A DNA stretch of 64,000 bases from Parahoeflea olei (GTDB lineage: Bacteria; Pseudomonadota; Alphaproteobacteria; Rhizobiales; Rhizobiaceae), in NCBI RefSeq assembly GCF_001703635.1, contig NZ_LQZT01000023.1, positions 124,001 through 188,000 on the forward strand, written 5' to 3'. Numbering within the stretch: the first letter of the stretch is position 1; the number at the start of each line of letters is the position of its first letter. Positions 16,129 to 24,826 of the stretch are shown here, piece by piece. The notes below the pieces were generated by a model. The model saw nothing but the letters and a program-made list of their open reading frames with translations. It did no database searches and had not been told where the DNA came from. The translations under genes and the position numbers were made by a program.

Positions 16129-17727
16129 ATGACCGAACCTGTCGACGTCCTCATCATCGGGGCAGGCGCCTCGGGCGCGGCGGTGGCCTGGAGCCTCGCC
16201 GACACCCGCATGCGTGTCCTCTGCCTGGAGCAGGGGGACTGGGTCAATCCGTCGACGCTGCCGAGCGCAGGGATGGATTGGGAGGCCCGGACCCTTGGCG
16301 ATGCGGCGATCAGCCCCAACCGGCGCAAGCTAGCCGCCGACTACCCGGTCAATGACGACGACTCGCCGATCAAGATCGCCAATTTCAACGGCGTCGGCGG
16401 CGGTACGGTGTTTTACGCCGCGCATTTCCCGCGCCTGCACCCGTCCGATTTCCGGGTGCGCAGCCTCGACGGCGTCGCCGACGACTGGCCGATCGATTAT
16501 GCCACGCTCGCGCCGTTCTACGACATGAACGACCGCATGATGGGGGTGTCGAGCCTTGCCGGCGACCCGGCCTATCCTCCCAAGCCGTCGGTGATGCCGC
16601 CCATTCCCATGGGCCGCACCGGCGAGCGGCTGGGAGCCGCCATGAACAGCCTCGGCTGGCACTGGTGGCCCTCCGATGCGGCGATCGCCACCGAGACATA
16701 CGAGGGGCGCGCGCCCTGCATCAATCTCGGCCAGTGCGGCTCGGGCTGCGCGCAGGGCGCCAAGGGCAGCACCGACGTGACCTACTGGCCCGAGGCGATC
16801 CGGGCGCGGGTCGAGTTGCGCACCCGCTGCCGCGTGAGCCGCATTGAAACCGATGCCTCCGGAATGGCGACCGGCGCACATTACATCGATGCCGAGGGCA
16901 AGGAGCAGTTCCAGCCGGCCGAGATCGTGATCCTCGCCTCGAACGGCATCGGCACGCCGCGGCTCCTGCTCAACTCCGCCTCCGCCCGCTTCCCCGATGG
17001 CCTCGCCAATTCCTCGGGCCTGGTCGGCAAGAACCTAATGCTGCATCCCTATGCGCAGGTCCGCGGCCATTTCGACGAGCCGCTCGACGGCTATCGCGGC
17101 CCGCCGATCTGCACCTGGAGCATGGAGTTCTACGAGACCGATCCGGCCCGCGATTTCGTGCGCGGCTACTGCTTCCAGTTCTCGCGCGGGCTCGGCCCGG
17201 CGCGCGCGGCGATCAACGGCATGGCCGACGGGCTGATCCCCTGGGGCGAGGGCCATCACGCGGCCTTCCGCCGTCTGTTCGAGCACAGCGCCGGCATGGT
17301 CTCTGTCTGCGAGGACCTGCCCGAGGAGACCAACCGGGTGACCCTCGATCCGGTGCTCACGGATTCGGACGGCATTCCGGCCGCCAGGATCACCTACCGG
17401 CTGTCGGAGAATTCGCGTCGCATGCTCGACCATTCGGTGGCCCGCGGCATCGAGATCCTCAAAGCCGCAGGCGCGCGCGACATCACCAGCAAGGCGCCGC
17501 TGCCCTATGCCGGCTGGCATCTGCTCGGCACCGCGCGCATGGGTACGGACCCCGAAACCTCGGTGGTCAATCCCTGGGGCCGCAGCCACGACGTCAAGAA
17601 CCTGTTCATCGTCGACGGCAGCGTGTTCGTGACCTCCGGCGGCGTCAATCCGACCTCGACGATCCAGGCCTTCGCGCTCTATGTGGCCGACCAGATCAAG
17701 ACCCGGATCTACGATCTTTTCGAGTGA
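16129..17727 (+). CDS. GMC-family FAD-dependent oxidoreductase
   Basis: The product is 532 residues. The Rossmann FAD motif VLIIGAGASGAAVAW is at residues 6-20 and the GMC pattern NFNGVGGGTVFYAAHFPR near 87-104. A cysteine-rich NLGQCGSGCAQGAKGS segment lies at about 200-215. The C-terminal active-site region carries GWHLLGTARMG and NLFIVDGSVFVTSGGVNPTSTIQA. It resembles the large subunit of gluconate/sorbitol-type dehydrogenases. There is no signal peptide, so it should act in the cytosol or at the inner face of the membrane. The next gene encodes a subunit-3-like partner. A role in oxidising the sugar or sugar acid imported by this operon is inferred. Confidence 0.9.
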   Translation: MTEPVDVLIIGAGASGAAVAWSLADTRMRVLCLEQGDWVNPSTLPSAGMDWEARTLGDAAISPNRRKLAADYPVNDDDSPIKIANFNGVGGGTVFYAAHFPRLHPSDFRVRSLDGVADDWPIDYATLAPFYDMNDRMMGVSSLAGDPAYPPKPSVMPPIPMGRTGERLGAAMNSLGWHWWPSDAAIATETYEGRAPCINLGQCGSGCAQGAKGSTDVTYWPEAIRARVELRTRCRVSRIETDASGMATGAHYIDAEGKEQFQPAEIVILASNGIGTPRLLLNSASARFPDGLANSSGLVGKNLMLHPYAQVRGHFDEPLDGYRGPPICTWSMEFYETDPARDFVRGYCFQFSRGLGPARAAINGMADGLIPWGEGHHAAFRRLFEHSAGMVSVCEDLPEETNRVTLDPVLTDSDGIPAARITYRLSENSRRMLDHSVARGIEILKAAGARDITSKAPLPYAGWHLLGTARMGTDPETSVVNPWGRSHDVKNLFIVDGSVFVTSGGVNPTSTIQAFALYVADQIKTRIYDLFE

Positions 17728-17728
17728 G

Positions 17729-18190
17729 ATGACCATGAGCACCACCCAGACCGGACATGACGCCGCCCTTTCGGAGACCGAGCGCGACACCCTGCGGCTG
17801 GTGGCGGGGCACATGATCCCGGCCAGCGACGCCTACGGCGTGCCCGGCGCGGACGATCCGGAAATCTTCGCCGACATCCTGCGCTCGCTCGACCGCGATG
17901 TTGAGAAAGTGCGGGAAGCGCTGCAGGTGCTCGCGCAGGAGGAGCTGGCGGCGCTTGAAGACGATGCGCGCGCGGCCCGGCTCGCCGCGTTCCGCGCCGC
18001 GCGCCCGGAGCTGGCGGGCGTTCTCGAACTGGCGGTGGCGCGCTGCTACTACCGCGACGACCGCGTGATGACGGCGATCGGCATGGAGCCGCGCCCGCCG
18101 TTTCCGCTGGGCTACGAGGTTCCACAGGGCGATCTCGCCCTGCTCGATCCGGTGCGGGCGCGTGGCCCGATCTACCGGGATGCAGGCTAG
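17729..18190 (+). CDS. Gluconate 2-dehydrogenase subunit 3-like protein
   Basis: The 153-residue protein shows the gluconate-dehydrogenase small-subunit pattern: LSETERDTLRLVAGHMIPASDAYGVPGADDP at the N-terminus, helical middle, and a C-terminal RPPFPLGYEVPQGDLALLDPVR. In classical enzymes this subunit carries a Tat signal and escorts the GMC subunit to the periplasm. Here no twin-arginine signal is visible from either start (ATG 17729 or 17735; the second has the better-spaced GAGTGAG). No cytochrome c subunit gene follows. The complex may therefore be cytosolic or use another electron acceptor. Confidence 0.8.
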   Translation: MTMSTTQTGHDAALSETERDTLRLVAGHMIPASDAYGVPGADDPEIFADILRSLDRDVEKVREALQVLAQEELAALEDDARAARLAAFRAARPELAGVLELAVARCYYRDDRVMTAIGMEPRPPFPLGYEVPQGDLALLDPVRARGPIYRDAG

Positions 18191-18205
18191 CAGGGAGGGA
18201 GCAGC

Positions 18206-19156
18206 ATGATGACCGAGACGGACAAGACGGCCGCCCGCAGGGCACCCGTGAAAAACCCGAAACGCCCCGCGCCTCGACGCGGACGCACCACCGACCTGAT
18301 GGTGCGCTGGTCGTTCATGTTCCCGGCGGTCCTGCTCTTGGTCACGCTGCTTGCCTATCCGATCTTCTACACCATCGACATCAGTTTCTCGCGCTTCGAC
18401 ATCGCCACCTTCGGCGCGGCGGAGTTCGTGGGCTGGGACAATTACCGCGAGGTGATCGGCGACTACCGCTTCTGGGAATCGCTGAAGGTGACGATGATCT
18501 ATCTCGCCTTCGCGCTGCCGCTGCAGGTCGTGCTCGGCTTCGGCATCGCCTATCTCATCAATGTCGAATGGGCCGGGCGCGGCGTGATCCGGGCGCTGTT
18601 CATCATCCCGATGGTGGTCGCCCCCGTTGTCGCCGGCGGCATGTGGCGCATGATCCTCGATCCGCTCTGGGGCATCATGAATTACTGGCTGGGCCTGATC
18701 GGCGTGGGGCCGATGGACTGGTTCGGCGATCCCGGCCTTGCCATGGCCTCGATCATCATCATCGACACCTGGCGCTGGACGCCCTTCATCGTGCTGATCG
18801 CCACCGCGGCGCTGCTGGCGCTGCCGAAGGACGTGTTCGAGGCGGCCCGGATCGACGGCGCCAACTGGTGGTCGACGCTCTGGTCGGTCGCAGTTCCGCT
18901 GCTGGTGCCGGTGATCGCGGCCACCTTCGTGATCCGCTGGCTCGGCGCGGTCAAGATGTTCGATATCGTGCTCGCCGCCACCTATGGCGGGCCGGGCAAG
19001 GCCACCAACGTGATCAACCTGTTCATCTACGAGGAAGCGTTCCGCTCGCTGCGCTTTGCCGAATCGGCCGCCATGGCGGTGATCGTGCTGGTGCTGACGA
19101 TGGTGCTGACCGGGCTGTTCCTGCGCGCCAGCCGCAAACTGGAGGAGCTGTTTTGA
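18206..19156 (+). CDS. Sugar ABC transporter permease (MalF/UgpA type)
   Basis: This 316-residue inner-membrane permease has six predicted membrane segments, the first at about residues 34-55 after a basic N-region. The cytoplasmic EAA loop that contacts the ATPase is visible as VFEAARIDGANWWSTLWSVAVPLL (about 210-233). The start ATG-ATG at 18206 follows GGGAGG. It pairs with the next permease and the ATPase at 20795, serving the binding protein at 13289. Confidence 0.93.
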   Translation: MMTETDKTAARRAPVKNPKRPAPRRGRTTDLMVRWSFMFPAVLLLVTLLAYPIFYTIDISFSRFDIATFGAAEFVGWDNYREVIGDYRFWESLKVTMIYLAFALPLQVVLGFGIAYLINVEWAGRGVIRALFIIPMVVAPVVAGGMWRMILDPLWGIMNYWLGLIGVGPMDWFGDPGLAMASIIIIDTWRWTPFIVLIATAALLALPKDVFEAARIDGANWWSTLWSVAVPLLVPVIAATFVIRWLGAVKMFDIVLAATYGGPGKATNVINLFIYEEAFRSLRFAESAAMAVIVLVLTMVLTGLFLRASRKLEELF

Positions 19157-20016
19157 CCGCGCTCGCCGTTTCCCGCCCGCGCCGGTCTTCGCGCGGCGCG
19201 CTCGCCACCCGGCTCAGGATTGTCGCCGGCGTCGCCGTCAGCGTGATCTTCCTGTTCCCGATCTACTGGATGATCCTGACCTCGTTCAAGGACCAGGTCG
19301 ATATCTTCACCACCCCGCCGAAATTCCTCTTCACCCCCACGCTTGCGGCCTATGCCGAGTACATGCAGCGCGCCGACATCGTCAAACGGCTGATCAACAC
19401 CGTCATCGTCGCCACCGGCGCGGGGCTGCTGTCGATCGTGGTGGGCACCATGGCAGGCTATGCGCTGGCCCGCATCCGGCTCAGGGGCGCGGCGACCTTC
19501 GGGCTGCTGATCCTGTTGTCGCGCGGGGTGCCGCCGATCGCGCTTGCGGTGCCGATGTTCCTCGTCGCCCGCAAGCTCGGCGTGATCGACAAGCACATCA
19601 CCCTGATCCTCGCCTACAGCACCTTCCTGATCCCCTATGTGATGTGGCTGATGCGCAGCTTCTTCATGGCGCTGCCGCGCGAACTGGAAGAGTCGGCGAT
19701 GATCGACGGCTGTTCCCGCTACGGCGCCTTCTTCAAGATCATCGTGCCGATCTCGCTGCCGGGCCTGTTGTCGACGCTGATCTTCTCGATGATCCTCGCC
19801 TGGGAAGAACTTCTGTTCGCGCTGGTGCTGACCAGCCGCCATGCCTCGACCATTCCGGTGGCGATCGCCGGCATTGCCGGGGACACGGTCAACGGCGCCA
19901 ACTGGGCGGCGCTGACCGCGGTGGGCACCATCACCGTCATCCCCGTCGTCGTGTTTGCACTTCTGGTTCAGAAATGGCTGATTAAGGGCTTGGCAGAGGG
20001 AGCGACGAAGGGCTAG
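19153..20016 (+). CDS. Carbohydrate ABC transporter permease (MalG/UgpE type)
   Basis: The 287-residue permease has a basic N-region, a first membrane segment at about 20-40 (VAVSVIFLFPIYWMILTSFK), and the EAA loop ELEESAMIDGCSRYGAFFKIIVPISLPG. It begins with TTG at 19153, overlapping the stop of the previous permease (TTGA). GGAGGAG stands five bases upstream, so translation is coupled. It forms the heterodimeric channel with the preceding permease. Confidence 0.93.
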   Translation: MTALAVSRPRRSSRGALATRLRIVAGVAVSVIFLFPIYWMILTSFKDQVDIFTTPPKFLFTPTLAAYAEYMQRADIVKRLINTVIVATGAGLLSIVVGTMAGYALARIRLRGAATFGLLILLSRGVPPIALAVPMFLVARKLGVIDKHITLILAYSTFLIPYVMWLMRSFFMALPRELEESAMIDGCSRYGAFFKIIVPISLPGLLSTLIFSMILAWEELLFALVLTSRHASTIPVAIAGIAGDTVNGANWAALTAVGTITVIPVVVFALLVQKWLIKGLAEGATKG

Positions 20017-20056
20017 GCGCCAGGCCTGCCCTTCACAACCGAGAGTGGACCCAGCG

Positions 20057-20740
20057 ATGGCAAACCCGACCACCTACATGACCAAGGCCGAACTGGCCCG
20101 GCGTCACATCCAGGCGATGATCCTGAACGGCACCGTCGGCCCCGGCGACCGCATCACCACGCGCGAGGTCTCGACCGCGCTCGGCATCAGCGAGACGCCG
20201 ATCCGCGAGGCGATCCGCGGGCTCGCCTCGGAAGGCTGGCTCGAGGTGCAGAACCATATCGGCGCCGTGGTGCAGGGGCTCAAGGCCGAGCAGATCCGCG
20301 AGATCAGCGCCCTGCGCGGGCTGGTCTGCGGCCTGGCGATCGAATTGGGCGCGGCCAATTTCGACACCGCCCGGCTCGACGAGATCGACCGCAGCATCGC
20401 CGACTATGCGGCAGCCCTCGAGCGCAAGGATTACGACGCGGTGGCCAGGACCAATTACGAGTTCCACGAACTGCTCTGCGACAATCCGCAATCGCCCGGC
20501 TGCCACCGGCTGATCGAGAACATGCATGGCCAGATGTCGGCCCAGCGCCACGGCATCCCGCCGCAGCACGGGCGGCTGAGCGATGCTCTCGAAGAGCACA
20601 AGCGCATCCGCGACATGCTGCGCGCGGGCGATTTCAGGGGGGCTGCCGAGATGGTCAAGCAGCACGAGAAGAACACCGGAGACTTCCTGATCGAGATGAT
20701 CGGACGGACTTCGGATGCAGCAAATCCAGGGGCGGCCTGA
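20057..20740 (+). CDS. GntR-family transcriptional regulator, FCD subfamily
   Basis: The protein has 227 residues. The N-terminal winged helix-turn-helix (about 5-70) includes VGPGDRITTREVSTALGISETPIREAIRGLASEGWLEV. The C-terminal FCD helical bundle (about 80-215) has the metal/ligand residues of the family, including NYEFHELL and EEHKRIRDML. FCD regulators usually bind organic or sugar acids and repress their catabolic operon. Its place inside the operon fits feedback control through the palindrome at 13242. The ATG at 20057 is chosen over a GTG at 20045. Confidence 0.92.
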   Translation: MANPTTYMTKAELARRHIQAMILNGTVGPGDRITTREVSTALGISETPIREAIRGLASEGWLEVQNHIGAVVQGLKAEQIREISALRGLVCGLAIELGAANFDTARLDEIDRSIADYAAALERKDYDAVARTNYEFHELLCDNPQSPGCHRLIENMHGQMSAQRHGIPPQHGRLSDALEEHKRIRDMLRAGDFRGAAEMVKQHEKNTGDFLIEMIGRTSDAANPGAA

Positions 20741-20794
20741 CGGCCGGCCGCAGCTCCGGCCCCAAGGCCGGGCGATCAACGGGAGGAGTTCTCA

Positions 20795-21868
20795 ATGGGT
20801 ACAGTGCAAATCCGCGACGTGCGCAAGTCCTTCGGCACGTTCGAGGTGCTTCACGGCGTCTCGATCGATATCGAGGATGGCGAGTTCGTCGCCCTTGTCG
20901 GCCCGTCGGGATGCGGAAAATCGACCCTTCTCAGGATGATCGCCGGGCTCGAGGACATCACGGCCGGCGAGATCGTGATCGGCGACCGGGTGGTCAACGA
21001 CGTCGCCCCCAAGGACCGCGACATCGCCATGGTGTTCCAGAACTACGCGCTCTACCCGCACAAGAACGTGCGCGACAACATGGGCTTCGCACTGCGCCAG
21101 CGCCGGGTGTCCAAACGCGAGATCACGGAGCGGGTCGAGGAGGCTGCGCGCATCCTCGGGCTCGAGCCGTTGCTCGACCGCAAGCCGCGCCAACTCTCCG
21201 GCGGCCAGCGCCAGCGCGTCGCCATGGGCCGGGCGATCGTGCGCAATCCCAACGTGTTCCTGTTCGACGAGCCGCTCTCGAACCTTGATGCCAAGCTCCG
21301 CGTGCAGATGCGCTCCGAGATCAAGGAACTGCACCAGCGGCTCAAGACCACGACGATCTACGTCACCCACGACCAGATCGAGGCGATGACGCTCGCCGAC
21401 CGGGTGGTGGTGATGAATGGCGGCGTGATTGAGCAGGTGGGCGCGCCGCTCGACCTCTACGATCGTCCGGCAAGCCTGTTCGTGGCCGCCTTCATCGGCT
21501 CGCCGCCGATGAATTTCTTCGAAGGCGATTTCGTCGACCCCACCACGTTTGCGCTCGCTGACGGCACCCGGCTCAAGCTGCCGGTGCCCGATCCGAAGGG
21601 GCGCAGGCATGGCACCATCGGCGTGCGCCCCGAGCATTTCACGCTCGAACAGAGCGGGTGGCCGGCAACGGTTTCGGTGGTCGAGCCGACCGGCTCGGAA
21701 ACGCAGATCACCGCCCGGCTCGCCGGGCGTAGCATCCGCGTGCTGATCCGCGGCCGCACCGCGACCAGGCCCGGCGAGGCCATCCATCTGGGTGTCGAGC
21801 CGGAGCTGATCCATTTCTTCGATGCCGCGCCGGTGCCGGCGCTGGCCGAGATGGAAGACGTCGCCTGA
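20795..21868 (+). CDS. Sugar ABC transporter ATP-binding protein (MalK/UgpC type)
   Basis: The 357-residue ATPase has Walker [10 protein letters not shown] (residues 37-45), signature [14 protein letters not shown] (about 134-147), Walker [14 protein letters not shown] and switch His in THDQ. A C-terminal regulatory beta domain of the MalK/OB type follows (about 240-350; GVRPEHF). ATG 20795 follows GGGAGGAG. Proteins of this group often energise more than one sugar transporter; here it completes the operon's importer. Confidence 0.94.
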   Translation: MGTVQIRDVRKSFGTFEVLHGVSIDIEDGEFVALVGPSGCGKSTLLRMIAGLEDITAGEIVIGDRVVNDVAPKDRDIAMVFQNYALYPHKNVRDNMGFALRQRRVSKREITERVEEAARILGLEPLLDRKPRQLSGGQRQRVAMGRAIVRNPNVFLFDEPLSNLDAKLRVQMRSEIKELHQRLKTTTIYVTHDQIEAMTLADRVVVMNGGVIEQVGAPLDLYDRPASLFVAAFIGSPPMNFFEGDFVDPTTFALADGTRLKLPVPDPKGRRHGTIGVRPEHFTLEQSGWPATVSVVEPTGSETQITARLAGRSIRVLIRGRTATRPGEAIHLGVEPELIHFFDAAPVPALAEMEDVA

Positions 21869-21924
21869 CCCGGCGTGGGGGGCCGGGCCAGGCGGGCCGT
21901 TCCGCGTCCGGCGGGCCGGGCGGA

Positions 21925-22893
21925 TTAGCGTGTGAACCTGAGCGGCACGGAGAACGGCCAGGTCGACCGCCCCGCGTTCGACGGGATCTGCGGGAACGGC
22001 GCTGCGCGGCGCACGGCATCGGCCGCGGCGCCGTCGAGCACCGGCGAGCCTGAACTGCGCGCGATGCGGATGCCGCTGACGCCGCCATTGGCGCTGACGA
22101 CGAAGGACACCACGACATCGCCGCGCACGCCCCGGCGCTTGGCTTCGTTCGGATAGCGCAGCGACCGGCGAAGCTTGGAGGCGACCTTGCCGGGGTAATT
22201 GGACACCGCCGCATTGCCGGCGGCGGTGGTGCGCGTGGCGTCTGCCGATCCGCTCGCAGCACGGCTTGCGGTCACGGCCTGCTTGCCGCCGTCGCCGGCC
22301 TTCGCGGCCTTCCTGCTCGGGCTCTTGGGCTCCGGCTTTGGCGTCTCGGTCTTCTTCGGCGCCGGTTTCTCCACCTTGGCGGTCTCGGTCTTCGGCGGTG
22401 CGGGGCGGGGCACCGGCACCGGCACGATCTCGGGCAGGGCGAGTTCCGGTTCGGGATCATCGACCGGCTCGATCTCGCTTGGCTCTGGCAGCGCCGCAAG
22501 GTCCTCCGAGGCCGCCGGCAGGGCGGCGACCAGCGACGGGGCGGTCGTCGCCTCGGGCGTCGGCGCCAACTCCGCGACAGGGTCCGGCCGGGCGAGGTCG
22601 GGGGTCTCCTCGGTCGCGGGCGTCAGGGCCTCGGCCGGCGGGGTCTCGACGGCGGTCAGCGTGTCTTCGACCGGCTGGAGTTCGCTCGGGGCCTCGGTCG
22701 ACTTGATCACCGTCTCCGGATCGCCCGCCATCAGGCTGTCCTCGAAGGCGGTGCCGATGACGAGTTCGCTCATCTCCGCGCCGCCGGCGATCTGCACCTC
22801 GGGCTCCGGCGGCATGAAGATCGCGGCGGTCGCCACATGGGCCACCAGCGAAAGCGTGACCGCTGTCACGAGTTTGGGTCGGGTCAGTTTCAT
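21925..22893 (-). CDS. tonB: TonB-family energy-transducing protein
   Basis: The 322-residue periplasm-spanning protein has an N-terminal membrane anchor (about 8-28), a long Pro/Glu/Ala- then Lys/Pro-rich spacer, and a C-terminal TonB domain (about 230-320). That domain carries the YPNEAKRRGVRGDVVVSFVVSANG strand-helix pattern and FPQIPSNAG. It energises the haem receptor encoded upstream. Its start overlaps the stop of the second exbD gene (ATGA), so it is the last gene of a coupled tonB/exb operon. Confidence 0.93.
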   Translation of the reverse strand: MKLTRPKLVTAVTLSLVAHVATAAIFMPPEPEVQIAGGAEMSELVIGTAFEDSLMAGDPETVIKSTEAPSELQPVEDTLTAVETPPAEALTPATEETPDLARPDPVAELAPTPEATTAPSLVAALPAASEDLAALPEPSEIEPVDDPEPELALPEIVPVPVPRPAPPKTETAKVEKPAPKKTETPKPEPKSPSRKAAKAGDGGKQAVTASRAASGSADATRTTAAGNAAVSNYPGKVASKLRRSLRYPNEAKRRGVRGDVVVSFVVSANGGVSGIRIARSSGSPVLDGAAADAVRRAAPFPQIPSNAGRSTWPFSVPLRFTR

Positions 22894-23297
22894 TCCGGGC
22901 GCCGCTCCGCGATCAGGACAATCTCGTCGACGCCGGCCTTGCGCAAGGCGTCCAGGCTGTCGAGCAGGTCGAGCGCCGGCAGCGTGCGGTCTGCGGCAAT
23001 CCGGAGCGGCCGCGGCGGCGCGGCCTCGTCCTGCAGTCCCTGCCAGCGCGCGACATGCTCCTCGACCGCCATCGGCTCGCCGCGCCAGGTGAGCGTCCCG
23101 TCGGCGCGCACGAACAGCATGTCCGGCGGCGCCGCCGGATCGGTGGCCGCAAGCGTGATGAAATCGACGTCCCTGTCGGGCGCGGGCGCCAACGTGCCGG
23201 CGGCCAGGAAGAAGATCAGCATCAGGAACACGACATTGATCAGCGCCACGGTGTTTTCCGGCTTGCGCGAGGGCCGGGCAGGTGCGATCCGCATCAT
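22890..23297 (-). CDS. exbD: ExbD/TolR-family biopolymer transport protein (second copy)
   Basis: This 135-residue protein has one N-terminal membrane helix (about 14-36; NTVALINVVFLMLIFFLAAGTL) and a periplasmic ExbD domain. The usual membrane Asp of ExbD (LIDVIFLLL) is replaced by Asn in LINVVFLML, which is notable because that Asp carries protons in ExbD/TolR. The partner ExbD gene next door keeps the Asp, so the pair may work as a hetero-unit. Start ATG-ATG overlaps the stop of the first exbD gene. Confidence 0.88.
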   Translation of the reverse strand: MMRIAPARPSRKPENTVALINVVFLMLIFFLAAGTLAPAPDRDVDFITLAATDPAAPPDMLFVRADGTLTWRGEPMAVEEHVARWQGLQDEAAPPRPLRIAADRTLPALDLLDSLDALRKAGVDEIVLIAERRPE

Positions 23298-23680
23298 TTC
23301 TTCCGCCTCGCGACCGTGAGCGTCATCTGTGACTTGCGGGCCTCGGCCATGGCCGTGACGAAATCCTGCGAGGCGGCGTCGGCTTCGACCACCACCAGCA
23401 CATGCGCCGCGCCGGCCTCCTTCAGCTCGCCGAGCCTGGTTTCGATCTCTTCGGGCAGGGTGGAGGTGCCGTTGAGCCGGACCTCGTCGCGCCCGACCGA
23501 AAGGATGACGTCCGGCTTGCCCTGCGCCGTGCTCGTCCCGCCGCCGCCCGCGACTCCGATTTCGGCATAGCGGGAGAAGGTCGACGACAGCATGAAGAAC
23601 AGCAGCAGCAGGAAGATCACGTCGATCAACGGCGTGAGCGACAGCCTCGACCGCTTCCGGATGGGAGCCTCAATGTGCAA
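23294..23680 (-). CDS. exbD: ExbD/TolR-family biopolymer transport protein (first copy)
   Basis: The 128-residue ExbD has its membrane helix at about 17-38 (LSLTPLIDVIFLLLLFFML), including the proton-carrying Asp in LIDVIF, and a periplasmic domain ending in TVARRKK. It starts with TTG at 23680 inside the end of exbB; GGGGAGG six bases upstream supports this. No ATG start exists in a suitable place. It works with ExbB to convert the proton gradient into TonB motion. Confidence 0.92.
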   Translation of the reverse strand: MHIEAPIRKRSRLSLTPLIDVIFLLLLFFMLSSTFSRYAEIGVAGGGGTSTAQGKPDVILSVGRDEVRLNGTSTLPEEIETRLGELKEAGAAHVLVVVEADAASQDFVTAMAEARKSQMTLTVARRKK

Positions 23681-24365
23681 GCAGGGCCTCCCCGGAGAGA
23701 GCCTGGTCGCGTGCGGACGGCGTGTGCGGCGCGGAGCCCGAGAGAATGTCGGTGGTCAGCGTCTGGATGGCGATGCGCTCATGCTCGATGCGGGTCTCGA
23801 ACCAGGTCAGGATCATCGACACCGGCATGGCGACGGCGAGGCCGGCCGCGGTGGTCAGCAGCGCCACCCAGATGCCGCCGGCGAGCACCGAGGGATCGAC
23901 AGCATTGCCGGCCGACTGAAGTTCCTTGAACGCGTCAATCATGCCGAGCACGGTGCCGAACAGGCCGAGCAGCGGCGCCAGCTGGGCCACCGCGTCGAGA
24001 AAGCGCAGGCCCGACTGAAGATCGTGCAGCCGCTCGGTGGCGAGCCGCGCCACCTGTTCCTCGATCGCCGGCTTGTCGAGCCGCCTGGCGCTGACCAGCG
24101 AGATCGCCTGCGCCACGGCTTCCGCGGCGGGGTTGCGGCCCCGTGCGGCAAGCTCGTAGGCCTCGCGGGCGCGTCCTTCGGCAAACAGCCGCACCGCCTG
24201 CTCCGACCGGCCGCGCGAGCCCACGCCCCCGCGCGTGAACTGGAACACCTTCACCATGATCACCGCCAGGCTCAGCACCGATCCGACCATGAGGATTGCC
24301 ACCACCGGCCCGCCGAGATCGAGGAGGGAGCCGAGACGCGAAACGAAGGAGTCGGGGATGGGCAT
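23670..24365 (-). CDS. exbB: ExbB/TolQ/MotA-type proton channel
   Basis: The 231-residue inner-membrane protein has a first membrane helix at about 18-38 (GPVVAILMVGSVLSLAVIMVKVFQF) and two C-terminal ones (about 130-150 and 165-190). The conserved LAPLLGLFGTVLGMIDAF and GIWVALLTTAAGLAVAMP stretches of the MotA/TolQ/ExbB domain are present. It forms the channel with the two ExbD proteins. The ATG at 24365 follows AAAGG. It is separated from the secreted-protein gene by 18 bases. Confidence 0.94.
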   Translation of the reverse strand: MPIPDSFVSRLGSLLDLGGPVVAILMVGSVLSLAVIMVKVFQFTRGGVGSRGRSEQAVRLFAEGRAREAYELAARGRNPAAEAVAQAISLVSARRLDKPAIEEQVARLATERLHDLQSGLRFLDAVAQLAPLLGLFGTVLGMIDAFKELQSAGNAVDPSVLAGGIWVALLTTAAGLAVAMPVSMILTWFETRIEHERIAIQTLTTDILSGSAPHTPSARDQALSGEALLAH

Positions 24366-24383
24366 CGGGTGGCCTTTCAGCGG

Positions 24384-24824
24384 TTACCGGCCGAAGTCGA
24401 TGGCGGCGCGGTTGGTGGTGGTAAACTGGGCGCGGCACTGTTCGAGCGCGATCCCGTCGCCGGCGCAGCGCGCCACGGCATTGACGAGGATCCGAGACAG
24501 CGCGGCGCAATCGGTCTGCGGCAGGTCGAAGCGCCGCACCAGGGTCTTGCCGGCGGGCAGGACGCCGAAATCGAGCACCGTCATCAGGCCGATCAGCCCG
24601 GCGGTGTCGAAGGTCACGAGTTCGAAGGCGGCTTCGTCGAGCGGGGCCTTAAAGCCGTTGACGGCGACCATGGTCGCGCGGCAGGCGGCACCGTTCTGTT
24701 CGAGCTTGTTGAGTTCGAGCGAAAGGCCGGCGCTGGCCGGCCTTTCCTCGGTTGCGGTGGCCGGCGCCGGCGACAATGTCGCCAGCGCCAGGACCGAGAC
24801 CATGCAGAGGGACGCGCGTCGCAT
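24384..24824 (-). CDS. Small secreted protein in the haem receptor operon
   Basis: I do not recognise a named family. The 146-residue product has a clear signal peptide (MRRASLCMVSVLALATL..., cleavage near TATA about residue 25). The mature domain contains four cysteines (in GAACRA, QTDCAA, ARCAG and EQCRA), which could form two periplasmic disulphides. Its start lies two bases beyond the receptor's stop codon and its end 18 bases before exbB, so it is cotranscribed with haem uptake. A periplasmic helper role for haem transfer or TonB action is a guess from position only. Confidence 0.75.
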   Translation of the reverse strand: MRRASLCMVSVLALATLSPAPATATEERPASAGLSLELNKLEQNGAACRATMVAVNGFKAPLDEAAFELVTFDTAGLIGLMTVLDFGVLPAGKTLVRRFDLPQTDCAALSRILVNAVARCAGDGIALEQCRAQFTTTNRAAIDFGR

Positions 24825-24826
24825 GC

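Noticed and set aside
19153..20016. Possible fusion of the two sugar permeases suggested by a 482-codon frame from 18568
   Set aside because: The first part is an out-of-frame shadow of the first permease; the second starts at TTG 19153 behind GGAGGAG.
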